In this document: in pieces, positions 51,241 through 60,500 of the stretch
Layout: every line of letters begins with the position of its first letter
Numbering within the stretch: position 1 is the first letter of the stretch
DNA from: Chloroflexota bacterium
GTDB lineage: Bacteria; Chloroflexota; Chloroflexia; Chloroheliales; Chloroheliaceae
Direction of reading: 5' to 3'
NCBI GenBank assembly: GCA_028287745.1
Contig: JAQBPB010000013.1
Location: forward strand, 18,395 to 82,394
DNA length: 64,000 nucleotides
The notes under the pieces: generated by a model
What the model was told of the DNA's origin: nothing
What the model saw: only the letters and a program-made list of their open reading frames with translations
Database searches by the model: none
Translations under genes and position numbers: made by a program

Positions 51241-52806
51241 CTACTTTTTCTTGGCAATTTCTGCTTCAATTGCCTGTTGCGCCTCGTCCATAGCGGCTTT
51301 GGCGTCCTTTTTGCCTTCGAAAACATCGCGCTGGCGCTTGTCTACTTCCTGGTTGTAGTTAGCGTACTGGCTGGCAAAAGGAATAGTTTTGGTAGTCTTA
51401 AGAGCGTTTAACATCAAAATCCAGTTCGGATCGGCGGTAAGGACCGGGTCGTTGGCGGCCTGGATATTAGCCGGGATTTCGTAAGTGTCACGGGCCCAGG
51501 AAGCGACAGCCTTCTGGTCGGTAGCGCACTTGATGAACTCCCAGGCGGCATCCTGGTTTTTGGAACCGCGCGGAATTGACAGGGCAAATCCGCCGCTATA
51601 GTTAGAGGGTTGAGCGGTCTGGTTGTAAGGCAAATTGGCAATACCCCAATCCAGCGCTTCACGTCCGCTGCCGTCGGCTTTGGCAACCTGCGGGCGGTAG
51701 AAGTTAAGCTGCGAAACATAGCCGTTAATATCAGTAATCATGGCAACCTTACCGGACATAAAGGCATCGTTGGGGGGCGAAGTGAAGGTATTGCGGAACT
51801 TGTCCAGGTTGCCAAACCCACCAAAGGAATCGATCCATTTCTTCATCCAGTTGAGGGCTTCAACAACCTTGGGATCGTTGGCAATCGGCTTGCCATCTTT
51901 ATTGACATACTCGGCACCGTTCATGGTGGCCCACATGTCCCAGCTGCCGTTGATCAACGGAGAGAAGCCCAACCGGGTATAGGAGCCATCGGCGGCTTTT
52001 TTGTCCAGCTTGGGAGCAATCTGCTCTAACTCGGCCCAGGTTGTCGGGGGTTTCTCAGGGTCAAGACCGGCTTCCTTGAAAGCGTTTTTGCTGTAATACA
52101 GCATGCGGGTATCGGTAGAGAAAGGAATACCGTAAGTTTCGCCCTTATAGAGAGTTTGCTGCCAGGTGAAAGGCCAGTAAGCCGAACCATCAATACCATC
52201 GCGAGTCGCCAGGGCTTGCAGGTTAGTCTCGATATTGTTGGCTGCAGCGGCGGCCAGTTTCGGCCGGTCCTCTACGATAACGTCAGCCATACCGGTTCCG
52301 GCGGCAACAGCGGCGGTGTTAGCGGTATAAAGGTCACCGAAGGGCTTAAAGGTTTCGGTTATTTTGATATTTGGAAGTTCTTGCTGGCAAATAGCCACCA
52401 CGCGCCGGATAGCAGTACGGCGAACCGGAGAACTCCAGAAATGCCACAATTCGACCTTACCGGAAATGTTTTTGTTAAGCTTGATCCCGGTTGTCGCCCC
52501 GGCCGGGGCGGCGGCACCTGTTGTTGCAGCTGCCGCTGTCGTGGCAGTCCCGCCGGCGGCGGTAGTAGCTGCGGCGGCGGCGGTAGTAGCTGTTGCGGCA
52601 GTGGTGGCTGCGGCTGCGGTCGTTGCGGCCGCCGCAGTTGTAGCCGTACTGGCAGCAGCGGTTGTAGCCGCGGCAGTCGTTGCTGCGGCCGGAGGGGTAG
52701 TCGCGTCACCGCAGGCTGCCAGCAGCAAACTGCAAATGCTGGCAACCAGCACCAGGAAGGACACACGACGGTGCATCTTTATTCCTGTTTTAGACGGTCC
52801 AAACAT
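51241..52806 (-). CDS. Sugar-binding lipoprotein of a CUT1 ABC importer
   Basis: 521 residues; AGGAG 8 bases before the ATG. Lipoprotein signal with lipobox LLAAC and Cys32. Then a linker of about 70 residues, nearly all Ala/Thr (about 33-102), tethers the domain to the membrane. The binding domain begins at KVELWHFWSSPVRR and is of the extracellular solute-binding family 1 (ADVIVEDRPKLAAAA; FSTDTRMLYYSKNAFKEAGL; NGSWDMWATMNGAEY; GGFALSIPRGSKNQDAAWEFI). It should capture an oligosaccharide outside and hand it to the permeases. Preceded by a dyad (52828-52853). Confidence 0.94.
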   Translation of the reverse strand: MFGPSKTGIKMHRRVSFLVLVASICSLLLAACGDATTPPAAATTAAATTAAASTATTAAAATTAAAATTAATATTAAAAATTAAGGTATTAAAATTGAAAPAGATTGIKLNKNISGKVELWHFWSSPVRRTAIRRVVAICQQELPNIKITETFKPFGDLYTANTAAVAAGTGMADVIVEDRPKLAAAAANNIETNLQALATRDGIDGSAYWPFTWQQTLYKGETYGIPFSTDTRMLYYSKNAFKEAGLDPEKPPTTWAELEQIAPKLDKKAADGSYTRLGFSPLINGSWDMWATMNGAEYVNKDGKPIANDPKVVEALNWMKKWIDSFGGFGNLDKFRNTFTSPPNDAFMSGKVAMITDINGYVSQLNFYRPQVAKADGSGREALDWGIANLPYNQTAQPSNYSGGFALSIPRGSKNQDAAWEFIKCATDQKAVASWARDTYEIPANIQAANDPVLTADPNWILMLNALKTTKTIPFASQYANYNQEVDKRQRDVFEGKKDAKAAMDEAQQAIEAEIAKKK

Positions 52807-53586
52807 ACGTTGTTCTCCTCTCTAATTCGATGCGAAAATATAACCTTGCATCGTTTATGCCTTGTTGTCGATCACTTCTGAAAAGCCAAACTTTAACAGT
52901 CCGGCTCGTTATTTTTTTTGCCGTACAGTTTTTGAACAGAACTATGGTACCTGGACGTACTGTAAGTAAACGGCAGCTCTTGCAGCTGCCTGAACATTAA
53001 TTTGTCTTTTGTCTAATGAAAACGCCAGTCTGAATGAATTACAGTTTCAGTCCGGCAGATAAGGATGTACCAGCTACACCCGGTTAAACCGGCAAACAGG
53101 AGCAGCAGGTAAGTTAAGTACCAGTAGGCCAATACCACTGCTAAAGAAATCGACATAACCGTTCTGGTACTTCTAAATGAAATTTGTCTGACCGGCACCA
53201 CCAGGAAGTAACCTACTGGCAAAGGGTACTGCGATAAAACCGAGAAGGAAGCAAAGCTGGTATGCGCAACTTGCGTAATTGTTGCACATTACCGGGCGGG
53301 ATTGGGTTTATCAAACCCTTGACGAAAAGGAACCTTAGAATGTAATTATCGCCAAACGTTTTTTTGTAGCTCCTGTAGAAAGCCGGGAAACAGCAACCCC
53401 AGGAGTTAAAAATATTCAAGCGGTAAACTACTTTTCACTTCTAATCTAGAAACCGTACGACAACAAAAGTTTTAATAATGAAACTAAAGGGGCCTTAACG
53501 TAATTGTACTTAAGTATAATACTAAACTCATTACTGTCAAGCAATTTGCCTTTAAATTTGCCCTTTAGTGGAACGTTATTATTCCA
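52807..53586. other. Gap between the ABC operon and the GH3 gene
   Basis: About 780 bases, control region of the ABC operon. It holds the dyad at 52828-52853 and a small hairpin GGCAGCT / AGCTGCC (52971-52989). A minus-strand frame at 53013-53222 could encode a 69-residue peptide with one hydrophobic helix, but it has only a TTG start and no ribosome site, so it is not called. No clear terminator after the GH3 gene. Confidence 0.4.
52828..52853 (-). promoter_or_regulatory. Dyad in the ABC operon leader (candidate operator)
   Basis: CGATGC-N14-GCATCG, 22-47 bases upstream of the binding-protein ATG and spanning an AT-rich TATATT that could be the -10. The position fits repression by a regulator of the sugar locus. 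Confidence 0.4.
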
Positions 53587-55158
53587 TCAGCGTAAGTTTT
53601 TCAGATGTACCGGCAACTGCCCGGTCGGACTATAATCCCCACATAATGCACCAACTACCGCCGTGATCGAGGCGGGGTGGTCACTATATGTCAATAGGAC
53701 CGTACTGATACCCGGTTCGCGAGCGGTATCATAGGGGTTGCGCAGGGCCAGGTGGATTACATTATCCCCACGACCGGCCAGGCGCCCGAGCAGCATCATC
53801 TGATTGGGGTCAAGTATGGCGCTGCGTGTTGTCACAACCAGGCTATCGCACTCTTCAATAAAAGTATCTAAAACTTCAACCGAGCCAGCTTCACCGGAAG
53901 ATAAAGTCAGGAACTTTATGTCCCGGAAACGCTGTCCCAGCAGCAGGGCCAGGGTTGAAGTGCCAAGTGGCTCGTTGCGCGTCCCCTCGACAGGAGAAGC
54001 CGTCCCGGCTATAAATTCAATTACGCCAATGCACTTCCCACGCAGCGGCAGCAACCCGGCGGTATCGCGTACCAGCGTAACCGCCGCTTGAGCCACCTGG
54101 GCCGCCACGCCGTGATGGTTCATTTCAGGCCAGGCCGGTAATATGGTCGGGGCGTGTAAAGTGGCCTTTCCCCTTAGAGTTTGCACCCTGGTGACCGCTT
54201 CGTTCAACCGCCTGTCCGGTATTGTGCCATCCTGAGCGGCGGCCAAAAGCGCTCCAAAAGTAAGTCGCTGCTGGGCCAGGCTACCCAATAACATCACGCA
54301 GTCCGCCCCGGCCAGGACCGCTTTTATGGCCGCCGCTGCAATACTGGCGTTTCCCTTCCTTGAAATGGCATCCATTATCAGCGCATCGGTGAAGAGTACC
54401 CCTTCAAAGTTAAGCTTTTGGCGCAGCAGTCCGGTATTGATACGGTGCGATAGAGTGGCGGGAAGTCCGGAGTCGTCCAATCCGGGATAAACCACGTGAG
54501 CCGTACACAGGCTGTCCACGCCGGCTTCTATAGCTACTTTGAAAGGCAGTAAGTCCACTGCCCACATTTCCTCCCGGCTGCGCTCTACCACTGGTAGCCC
54601 CAGGTGCGAGTCGCTGCTGGTCGCACCGTGTCCCGGGAAATGTTTCGCCATACTGAGCGTACCGGCCCGGTGAAGGCCCTGGATAGAGGCCAATCCGCAA
54701 CTGGCTACCAGCTCAGCATTATCCGAAAAAGCACGGGTGCCGATAACCGGGTTAGCCTGGTTAGTATTTACGTCCAGCACCGGGGCAAAGGCCAGGTTCA
54801 AACCGAGCCGTCCCATTTCGCGCCCCAGTATCTCGGACACTGCCCCGACTACCGGTGGGCCACCCGACGCCGCGAGACCCATCTGACTGGGCATCTCAAC
54901 ACAGGGGTAACGCAGGTGCGCAACCTGGCCGCCTTCCTGGTCAATGCCTATCAGGAGCGGAGCGTCCCCGGCCTCAGCTGCGACCTTTTGCAGATTAGCA
55001 ATCAGCCGGGCGGTAGCCCAGGGACCGGCCAGGTTGTTCCCGAACAGGGCCACGCAGGCCGGGTGGCATTCCCGGATAAAGGCGGCGGTTTCTTCGGTAA
55101 CACTGTAACCCGGTATGCCCACGGTAATTAAGTGGCCGACCTTTTGCGCCAGGTTCAC
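53587..55158 (-). CDS. GH3 beta-N-acetylhexosaminidase-like glycosidase
   Basis: 523 residues, GTG start overlapping the previous gene by 4 bases. The GH3 TIM barrel fills about 1-330: GIDQEGGQVAHLR, FAPVLDVNTN, and KHFPGHGATSSDSHLGLP (172-190), the Asp/His acid-base loop that defines the NagZ subgroup. The nucleophile is probably Asp258 in GVLFTDALIMDAI. A C-terminal alpha/beta domain (about 370-523) is present, as in two-domain NagZ proteins of Gram-positives. Predicted to release N-acetylglucosamine from glycans or muropeptides. No signal peptide, so cytoplasmic. Last gene of the mannosidase operon. Confidence 0.92.
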   Translation of the reverse strand: MNLAQKVGHLITVGIPGYSVTEETAAFIRECHPACVALFGNNLAGPWATARLIANLQKVAAEAGDAPLLIGIDQEGGQVAHLRYPCVEMPSQMGLAASGGPPVVGAVSEILGREMGRLGLNLAFAPVLDVNTNQANPVIGTRAFSDNAELVASCGLASIQGLHRAGTLSMAKHFPGHGATSSDSHLGLPVVERSREEMWAVDLLPFKVAIEAGVDSLCTAHVVYPGLDDSGLPATLSHRINTGLLRQKLNFEGVLFTDALIMDAISRKGNASIAAAAIKAVLAGADCVMLLGSLAQQRLTFGALLAAAQDGTIPDRRLNEAVTRVQTLRGKATLHAPTILPAWPEMNHHGVAAQVAQAAVTLVRDTAGLLPLRGKCIGVIEFIAGTASPVEGTRNEPLGTSTLALLLGQRFRDIKFLTLSSGEAGSVEVLDTFIEECDSLVVTTRSAILDPNQMMLLGRLAGRGDNVIHLALRNPYDTAREPGISTVLLTYSDHPASITAVVGALCGDYSPTGQLPVHLKNLR

Positions 55159-57083
55159 TCTACCGCACCGGCGCGCCCTTCCTTTTTCAAGGTCTGCCGG
55201 ACGGTTGCGGTAGCCGCCGGGACCAGCGTGGCCCGGTAGGCTTTCCAGCTTTCACGTACGACCGCAAAATCTTTCTCTTGCAGCGCCTCGTTAACCGTAC
55301 CCCAACCAAAGCGCTGGATATGATAAAGCGCCGGGATACCGAAGGTGCCATCTTTTTGAGCCTGAATGTAGTCGTACCACTGCTCCCGGGAAGAACAGGG
55401 CCAGTTGTCGGCATCCAACAGCCAGTAGGGCGAGGCGGCCCGGGCGATGCGGGTACGGTGCGCCATGTCCGGCGCTATGCTGGCGTAAATATCCTGCAAC
55501 CCAGCCACGTCATTTAGTCTTAGCACATCCACCAGGTCGGCCAGGTAAGGATTGGCGGTGTGTGTAATAATCACCGCATCCGGCTTGGCGGCCCGCGCCG
55601 CTTCCGAAAGGATTACAAGCCACTCGCGCATCAGTTCCAGGCCCCATTTGCCACCGGCTGAATTAGTTACCGGCAAGCGTTCCGGCTGCCAGGCGGTAAG
55701 GTCCGGGTGGTCGCCGCGCTGCGCCAGAGCTTCTAATTGATCCAGGGCGGGGCCTCGCGGTATCAGATGCGTAAAATCTACTTTGAAACCGTCCGCGTCC
55801 AACTCCTGCAACATCCGGAAAACCTGTCCGGTCAGGAGTTCGCGGAATTCCGGGTTGCCGGGGTCAACCGAAACCGGTTGACCGTTTTTATCATCGATGC
55901 ATTCGCCGGGGGCCAGTCCCTGCGGGTCCCAGGCTTTCAGCCACAAAAGTACGCGCCTGCCCCGGTGGTGTTGTTCCGCGATAAACCCGTTCATATCAGG
56001 CCATTTGGCCTGGTCAACTTCGTTCAAGGCGTAGTTTAGCTGCCACTTGTCATCAATAACGACAATACCCGGGTTGATCTGCCGGGCATCCATCAAGCGC
56101 ACCCATTCCTGGTAATTTTCCTGGGTGGCCCGGTCCGGCGCTTTAGGGTTACCCAGGTGGACTTCCTGTGACACTTGCTCGCCCCAGCCGCAGAAGATGG
56201 GTTCGCGCCACCACTCGTGGGGAACACCCCGCCCGTGGTCCGGCGTTACTCCGGCGGACCGTAAGGCCGCGCAATAGCTTTCAATCGCGGCGTATTCATC
56301 CGGGGCGACCAGGCATAACATGGCCGGGCTTTGCCAGCGGCCTTTAATCCGGATGTGCCCGTCATAAACCAGGCTGAAACCAAAACCATCGCCGGGATAG
56401 CTGTAATCACTAAAGTTCCACTCGCCAGGCTGGGCGGCAATACCCATTGTTAGCCAGTTTGTCTCGCCTTCCAGGGCGTAGCAAAATGGGGCCGGGGTAA
56501 AGAACCAGTTGCCACCGTGATAGGTTTTATCGCGACCGACACTGATAGTCATGTAATCCGGCTGGACGGTAACGCCAGGTTTCGGGTAACAGATATAACA
56601 AGTGGTGATGGGCGGGCAGCGGTCGCCGGTATAGCGTACTACCCCGCTGTTAGGTTCCGGGTTAAACAGGCGGACCGCATGGGCTTTCGACCCCTGGTTG
56701 TGGTCGCGCCAGATAAAGGCCCGGTCCAGCGCTCCCTCGCCATAAACCGTAAAGTTATAGCTAAAGCCTGCCTCCCAGGCCTGTAATTCGACTTCTTTTT
56801 TATCCCAGCGCGAACTGCTGCCCTGCCACCTGATAACGGCCCTACCGGGCCTTTCTTGACTTAATTCAGGCTGGCCCAGGACCGTTTCTTCGTCATGCGC
56901 ATCCATTGTATCCAGGGAGGAGGCGATATCTAAAGTAGCGATATGGCGGTTCCCCAGATAAAGTTCTATTTCAGGCTGTTTCAGGGAAACCTCTAAACGG
57001 TAGCCCTGGCCCTGTATTTTGATAGTGTTTTCGCCCGGTTGGGCGTAGAAGGTTCCTTTACTGCTGCCTGGTGGCAGGTCCAT
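55155..57083 (-). CDS. GH31/GH36-like alpha-glycosidase (clan GH-D)
   Basis: 642 residues from the ATG at 57083 (AGGAG 6 bases upstream), overlapping the SIS gene by 26 bases. An N-terminal beta-sandwich (about 1-270) precedes a TIM barrel with GIVVIDDKWQLNY (339-351) and LQELDADGFKVDFTH (425-439), where Asp436 sits at the place of the clan GH-D nucleophile. VLLWLKAWDPQG and NPYLADLVDVLRLNDV follow. The sequence looks like the distant alpha-galactosidase/alpha-xylosidase-like relatives rather than a core GH36 or GH31 enzyme; linkage unknown. No signal peptide. Context points to trimming of a mannose-rich glycan that carries alpha-linked caps. Confidence 0.8.
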   Translation of the reverse strand: MDLPPGSSKGTFYAQPGENTIKIQGQGYRLEVSLKQPEIELYLGNRHIATLDIASSLDTMDAHDEETVLGQPELSQERPGRAVIRWQGSSSRWDKKEVELQAWEAGFSYNFTVYGEGALDRAFIWRDHNQGSKAHAVRLFNPEPNSGVVRYTGDRCPPITTCYICYPKPGVTVQPDYMTISVGRDKTYHGGNWFFTPAPFCYALEGETNWLTMGIAAQPGEWNFSDYSYPGDGFGFSLVYDGHIRIKGRWQSPAMLCLVAPDEYAAIESYCAALRSAGVTPDHGRGVPHEWWREPIFCGWGEQVSQEVHLGNPKAPDRATQENYQEWVRLMDARQINPGIVVIDDKWQLNYALNEVDQAKWPDMNGFIAEQHHRGRRVLLWLKAWDPQGLAPGECIDDKNGQPVSVDPGNPEFRELLTGQVFRMLQELDADGFKVDFTHLIPRGPALDQLEALAQRGDHPDLTAWQPERLPVTNSAGGKWGLELMREWLVILSEAARAAKPDAVIITHTANPYLADLVDVLRLNDVAGLQDIYASIAPDMAHRTRIARAASPYWLLDADNWPCSSREQWYDYIQAQKDGTFGIPALYHIQRFGWGTVNEALQEKDFAVVRESWKAYRATLVPAATATVRQTLKKEGRAGAVE

Positions 57084-57681
57084 CACTTACTCCTATTTCA
57101 ACATCGACGATTTCACAAATTGTATGTATGACGGTGATATGACATTCTTGTATGCGAGCAGTATCAGTGGAAGGCATACAGAGGGCAAGGTCGGCAGCAT
57201 CCCCAATGGGACCACCACTATTGCCGACCAGCGCCAGGGTCCGGCTACCGTTTGTGCGGGCGGCCTTCAAGGCATTGAGTACGTTGGCCGAGCGGCCGCT
57301 GGTGCTGATACCGATTACCAGGTCACCGGGTTGGGCGAAGGCTTCTACCTGGCGGCTGAATACTTCCTCGTAAGAAAAATCGTTAGCCACGCAGGTTAAA
57401 ACGGTGGTATCGGTGGTAAGGGCCATTGCGGGTAGGGCAGACCGTCCGTTAAGTTTGTAACGCCCGACCATTTCCCCGGCGAAATGCTGGGCGTCGGCGG
57501 CTGACCCACCATTGCCGCACACCAGGATTTTGTGACCGCCCTGGACGGTTTCAGTAATCATCCGGGCTGCTTCGACTATTTTTTCGGGGAGAGTTTCGGC
57601 CAACCGGCGTTTAACTTCGGCGCTTTCCAGGATGTGGCGGCGCACCATTTCGGTATATTTGGCCTCAATAGAAATACTCAT
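57058..57681 (-). CDS. gmhA: Phosphoheptose isomerase-like SIS protein
   Basis: 207 residues. GmhA-type SIS domain: ILVCGNGGSAADAQHFAGEMVGRYKLNGRSALPAMALTTDT contains the phosphate-binding Gly/Ser loop, followed by VANDFSYEEVFSRQVEAFAQPGDLVIGISTSGRSANVLNAL and CHITVIHTICEIVD. Glu and His residues matching the GmhA active site (Glu in AGEM and His in CHIT) are present. GmhA turns sedoheptulose-7-phosphate into heptose-7-phosphate. Here it lies inside a glycosidase operon, overlapping the GH38 stop by 4 bases (ATGA), with no hldE or gmhB near; a different keto/aldose phosphate may be the substrate. Confidence 0.88.
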   Translation of the reverse strand: MSISIEAKYTEMVRRHILESAEVKRRLAETLPEKIVEAARMITETVQGGHKILVCGNGGSAADAQHFAGEMVGRYKLNGRSALPAMALTTDTTVLTCVANDFSYEEVFSRQVEAFAQPGDLVIGISTSGRSANVLNALKAARTNGSRTLALVGNSGGPIGDAADLALCMPSTDTARIQECHITVIHTICEIVDVEIGVSDGPATRQQ

Positions 57682-60500
57682 AATTTAATTTTTTCCTCTT
57701 TATCACGCACCAGTAGCGTAAAAATTTCATGAGGGCGTACCTGGAAACGGTAGGTACCATCGCCATCCGGTGCCAGGTTGTCGGATAGTTGTCTTTCGGC
57801 CAGGTTGGCGTGCCGTACCTGACCGTTTAGTCCCAGGTGTAAAACTGCCTCCACCGGGTGCGGGGCTGTATTGTAAGCCCGCAGCACCAGCGCTTCGCCG
57901 TCTTCGCTCCGCTTGCAGGTACTAAAAAGCAGTTCGTCCGGTTCCAGCCGGTAGAAACTCTGGCGGGCGGGCACGGCGGAGCGGGCCAGGTTCAAAGGCG
58001 TGCTATACACGGGTGTAACAAAAGCTTCAGCTTCCTGGGCAACCCGGCCCACCAGCCAGTCGCCCTGGTGCGGCACGACGGCGTAATCGAAACGGTGGCG
58101 TCCCAGGCACTGCGCCTCGGGAGTTTCCAGGGGTGGCCCGGCGTGTTTGTACCGGGTGGACAGGTCGTCGCGGCTGAGCCAGCCCACGCTGCGCAGTAAA
58201 GTAAGTCCCAGCCAGATGCCGTCCGGAGTTGTCTCGGCCTCGTATTCGGGCAGACCCCGGTTAAGGACCGCCAGGCCGCCTTGCTGGTCGGAAACATCCA
58301 CGAAAGCCCGCTGCGGGTGATAATTTACTTCCTGTTCTTCGTCAAATTCGGGGACCCTAGCGCGTTCATCGGCTGATAGGTCGGCTGGGCGGCTGACCAC
58401 CATAAACTGCCCCTGGGCATTGGCTACTTCGGTATGTACACCTGTAGCAAACAGCGCCCGCAGGCGGTGGTCGCAGCCGGTATTATCCAGCTCGGTCGTA
58501 ATCCCAACCCGCCGCTGCCCCGGGCTTAGCGACACCCTGGTACAGACCGGTATGGTTACCTTTTCGGCTACTCGCCGGGTGCGGTCGGGAGCCAACCGGG
58601 CCGGGACTTCCAGGGCCAGCCGTATTTCCAGGGTAGAGCGTACCGGGCCGCTTTCGACCATTTTTACCGTAGCCTGTCCGTTAAGACTGCTGACCGGCGT
58701 ATCGTCCAGGGCCGGGCAGAAGCTGTACTCGTCGCCCCGGTCGGCTTCACTGCGGAAAACGTTCAAAGGGCCGTAGCTGCGCCCGCTGGCTTTATCCAGC
58801 AGCTTGAAGGAACCGTCAGGGGCGGTTTCAACCCTGATCAGTTCATTTTCCAGCACCGGATTAGTTTCAGGGGGTTGGGTCCGACCTGCTTCGGTTTGAC
58901 CTGTAACGGGAATAATCTTCAGGCTGGCATAACCGCCCGCAGGCAGGTCAGCCTTTATTAATACATCGACTTCTTCACCTAGCCAGCGCTGCCAGCGCTC
59001 TTCAACGTGGGCGGGGTCGGGCCGGGAAACAACCAGGGCTGGACGGCTGCGCCCGTCGCAGTGATAGAGGCGGCGCTGCGGGTCCCACTGAATTTTGATA
59101 GGCTGGCGGCTAATTTCCTGGAACTCAACCGGCTGTCCGTTGCCGTCCTCCAGACGGAAAATAACCCCCGGCTGTAAAAAGTGAAGTTGCTGGTGAACGG
59201 TTTCGGTGCGCGGTGTGGCGAGAGTGTTAAAGACCAGTAGCCCTTCCGCGCTGCCGGCGGCATCAGGCTGTCCGGTGCGGGCCGCCAGGCCGGAGACGGC
59301 TCTTTCCACCAGGTCGCTGCCAATTTCCTGGACCCAGCGGTAGCGGGCTTCGCCATCTTTGTGGACCGCGTCCACGCTGCACCCGCAAATAGAGTCGTGC
59401 GGGTGATTTTGCAACAGGTAGCGCCAGGCGGTATTTAACAGTCCGGTATCATGATGCCCGCCCAGCATCCAGGCCAGTGCTTGCAGCGGTTCCGCGCCTC
59501 GTTCCAACAAAATGCTGCTGCGGAAATCGGCCTGTTTAAGATACATGCGAGTAGAAAGCACACCAGGAGTAATCCGGGCCGGGCGGTTGTAACGCCACTC
59601 GCCGGTTTCAACTCTTAATTCAGGGTTAGCCTGGCGGACCAGGTCAATGTATTCGCCAAGGGTGCCCTGTTTCAGATATACCTGGTCCTGCAGCCGGTTC
59701 GCCTGGTCTAAAAACTCCTGAGTAGCCGGTTGAGGTTCGAAATGGTCGCAGCCGTTCATAAGCAGCACTGTGCCGGTGGTGGCGCAACCGGTAAGTTGTT
59801 CCAGAGAGGCAATCAGCTTTTCTCGCAACCAGTAACCGGGAGAACGGGCCAGTTCCATAGCGTTGTAATAACCGCCCGGCAGGTAAATGGTGAGCAGCTT
59901 TGTACCGTCCGGGGCTTGCCAGATAAATTCGCTGGTTGGCGATTTCACACCGCGAAAGATAATTGCGCTATTGAGGTCCATACTCGCCAGGACCTGGGGA
60001 AGCTGGCCGGGATGGCCGAAGGTATCCGGCAAATAGCCTACTTTGGCCGGGTCCGCGTGCAGGGCAGTCATCTGGCGGCGCCCCAGCAGCAGGTTTCGGA
60101 CAAGGCTTTCAGCACTGGGAATAAAACCGTCCGGTAAGACGTACCAGGGGCCGAGTTCCACCCGGCCACTGCGCACATACTCAACCAGTTCGGCCTGCTT
60201 TTCAGGTCGGATTTCCAGGTAGTCTTCTACCACTACCGTTTGCCCATCCAGGGTAAACCCGGCGTAATCGGCCCGTTCTTTCAAAATGTCCAGCAAATGG
60301 TCGATCGCGTCCACCAGCATCACCCGGTAACGCTGAAAAGGCATATACCACTCGCGGTCCCAGTGAGTATGGTTTACAACAATCCCGGTAAAGGGCGGTT
60401 GGGGCCTGTCTGCCGCCGTGGCGGGCGTTGTGAGAGAAAAATCCTTTGTAGCCACATTGGACCGGTTGTCAGGTAGAAGAGAATCCGGCATTAGTTCCAT
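57678..60500 (-). CDS. GH38 alpha-mannosidase
   Basis: 940 residues. The catalytic barrel has NHTHWDREWYMPF (zinc ligands His44/His46-Asp48 region) and VGYLPDTFGHPGQLPQV, with Asp159 at the nucleophile position. GPWYVLPDGFIPSAESLVRNLL and NHPHDSICGCSVDAVH (another zinc His) follow, then the three-helix bundle and beta domains to the end. Close in layout to bacterial cytoplasmic alpha-mannosidases such as MngB, which cleave mannose from 2-O-mannosyl-glycerate or from N-glycan fragments. No signal peptide. Overlaps the MBL gene by 10 bases and the SIS gene by 4, so part of one operon. A second GH38 is at 63211. Confidence 0.94.
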   Translation of the reverse strand: MELMPDSLLPDNRSNVATKDFSLTTPATAADRPQPPFTGIVVNHTHWDREWYMPFQRYRVMLVDAIDHLLDILKERADYAGFTLDGQTVVVEDYLEIRPEKQAELVEYVRSGRVELGPWYVLPDGFIPSAESLVRNLLLGRRQMTALHADPAKVGYLPDTFGHPGQLPQVLASMDLNSAIIFRGVKSPTSEFIWQAPDGTKLLTIYLPGGYYNAMELARSPGYWLREKLIASLEQLTGCATTGTVLLMNGCDHFEPQPATQEFLDQANRLQDQVYLKQGTLGEYIDLVRQANPELRVETGEWRYNRPARITPGVLSTRMYLKQADFRSSILLERGAEPLQALAWMLGGHHDTGLLNTAWRYLLQNHPHDSICGCSVDAVHKDGEARYRWVQEIGSDLVERAVSGLAARTGQPDAAGSAEGLLVFNTLATPRTETVHQQLHFLQPGVIFRLEDGNGQPVEFQEISRQPIKIQWDPQRRLYHCDGRSRPALVVSRPDPAHVEERWQRWLGEEVDVLIKADLPAGGYASLKIIPVTGQTEAGRTQPPETNPVLENELIRVETAPDGSFKLLDKASGRSYGPLNVFRSEADRGDEYSFCPALDDTPVSSLNGQATVKMVESGPVRSTLEIRLALEVPARLAPDRTRRVAEKVTIPVCTRVSLSPGQRRVGITTELDNTGCDHRLRALFATGVHTEVANAQGQFMVVSRPADLSADERARVPEFDEEQEVNYHPQRAFVDVSDQQGGLAVLNRGLPEYEAETTPDGIWLGLTLLRSVGWLSRDDLSTRYKHAGPPLETPEAQCLGRHRFDYAVVPHQGDWLVGRVAQEAEAFVTPVYSTPLNLARSAVPARQSFYRLEPDELLFSTCKRSEDGEALVLRAYNTAPHPVEAVLHLGLNGQVRHANLAERQLSDNLAPDGDGTYRFQVRPHEIFTLLVRDKEEKIKL

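Noticed and set aside
52156..52881. Gly/Cys/Ser-rich and Val/Ala-rich frames on the plus strand over the lipoprotein linker
   Set aside because: These are shadows created by the GCN/ACN repeats of the linker read on the other strand.
53013..53419. Two short minus-strand frames, one with a hydrophobic helix
   Set aside because: TTG-only starts and no ribosome site; the hydrophobic stretch alone is not enough to call a gene.
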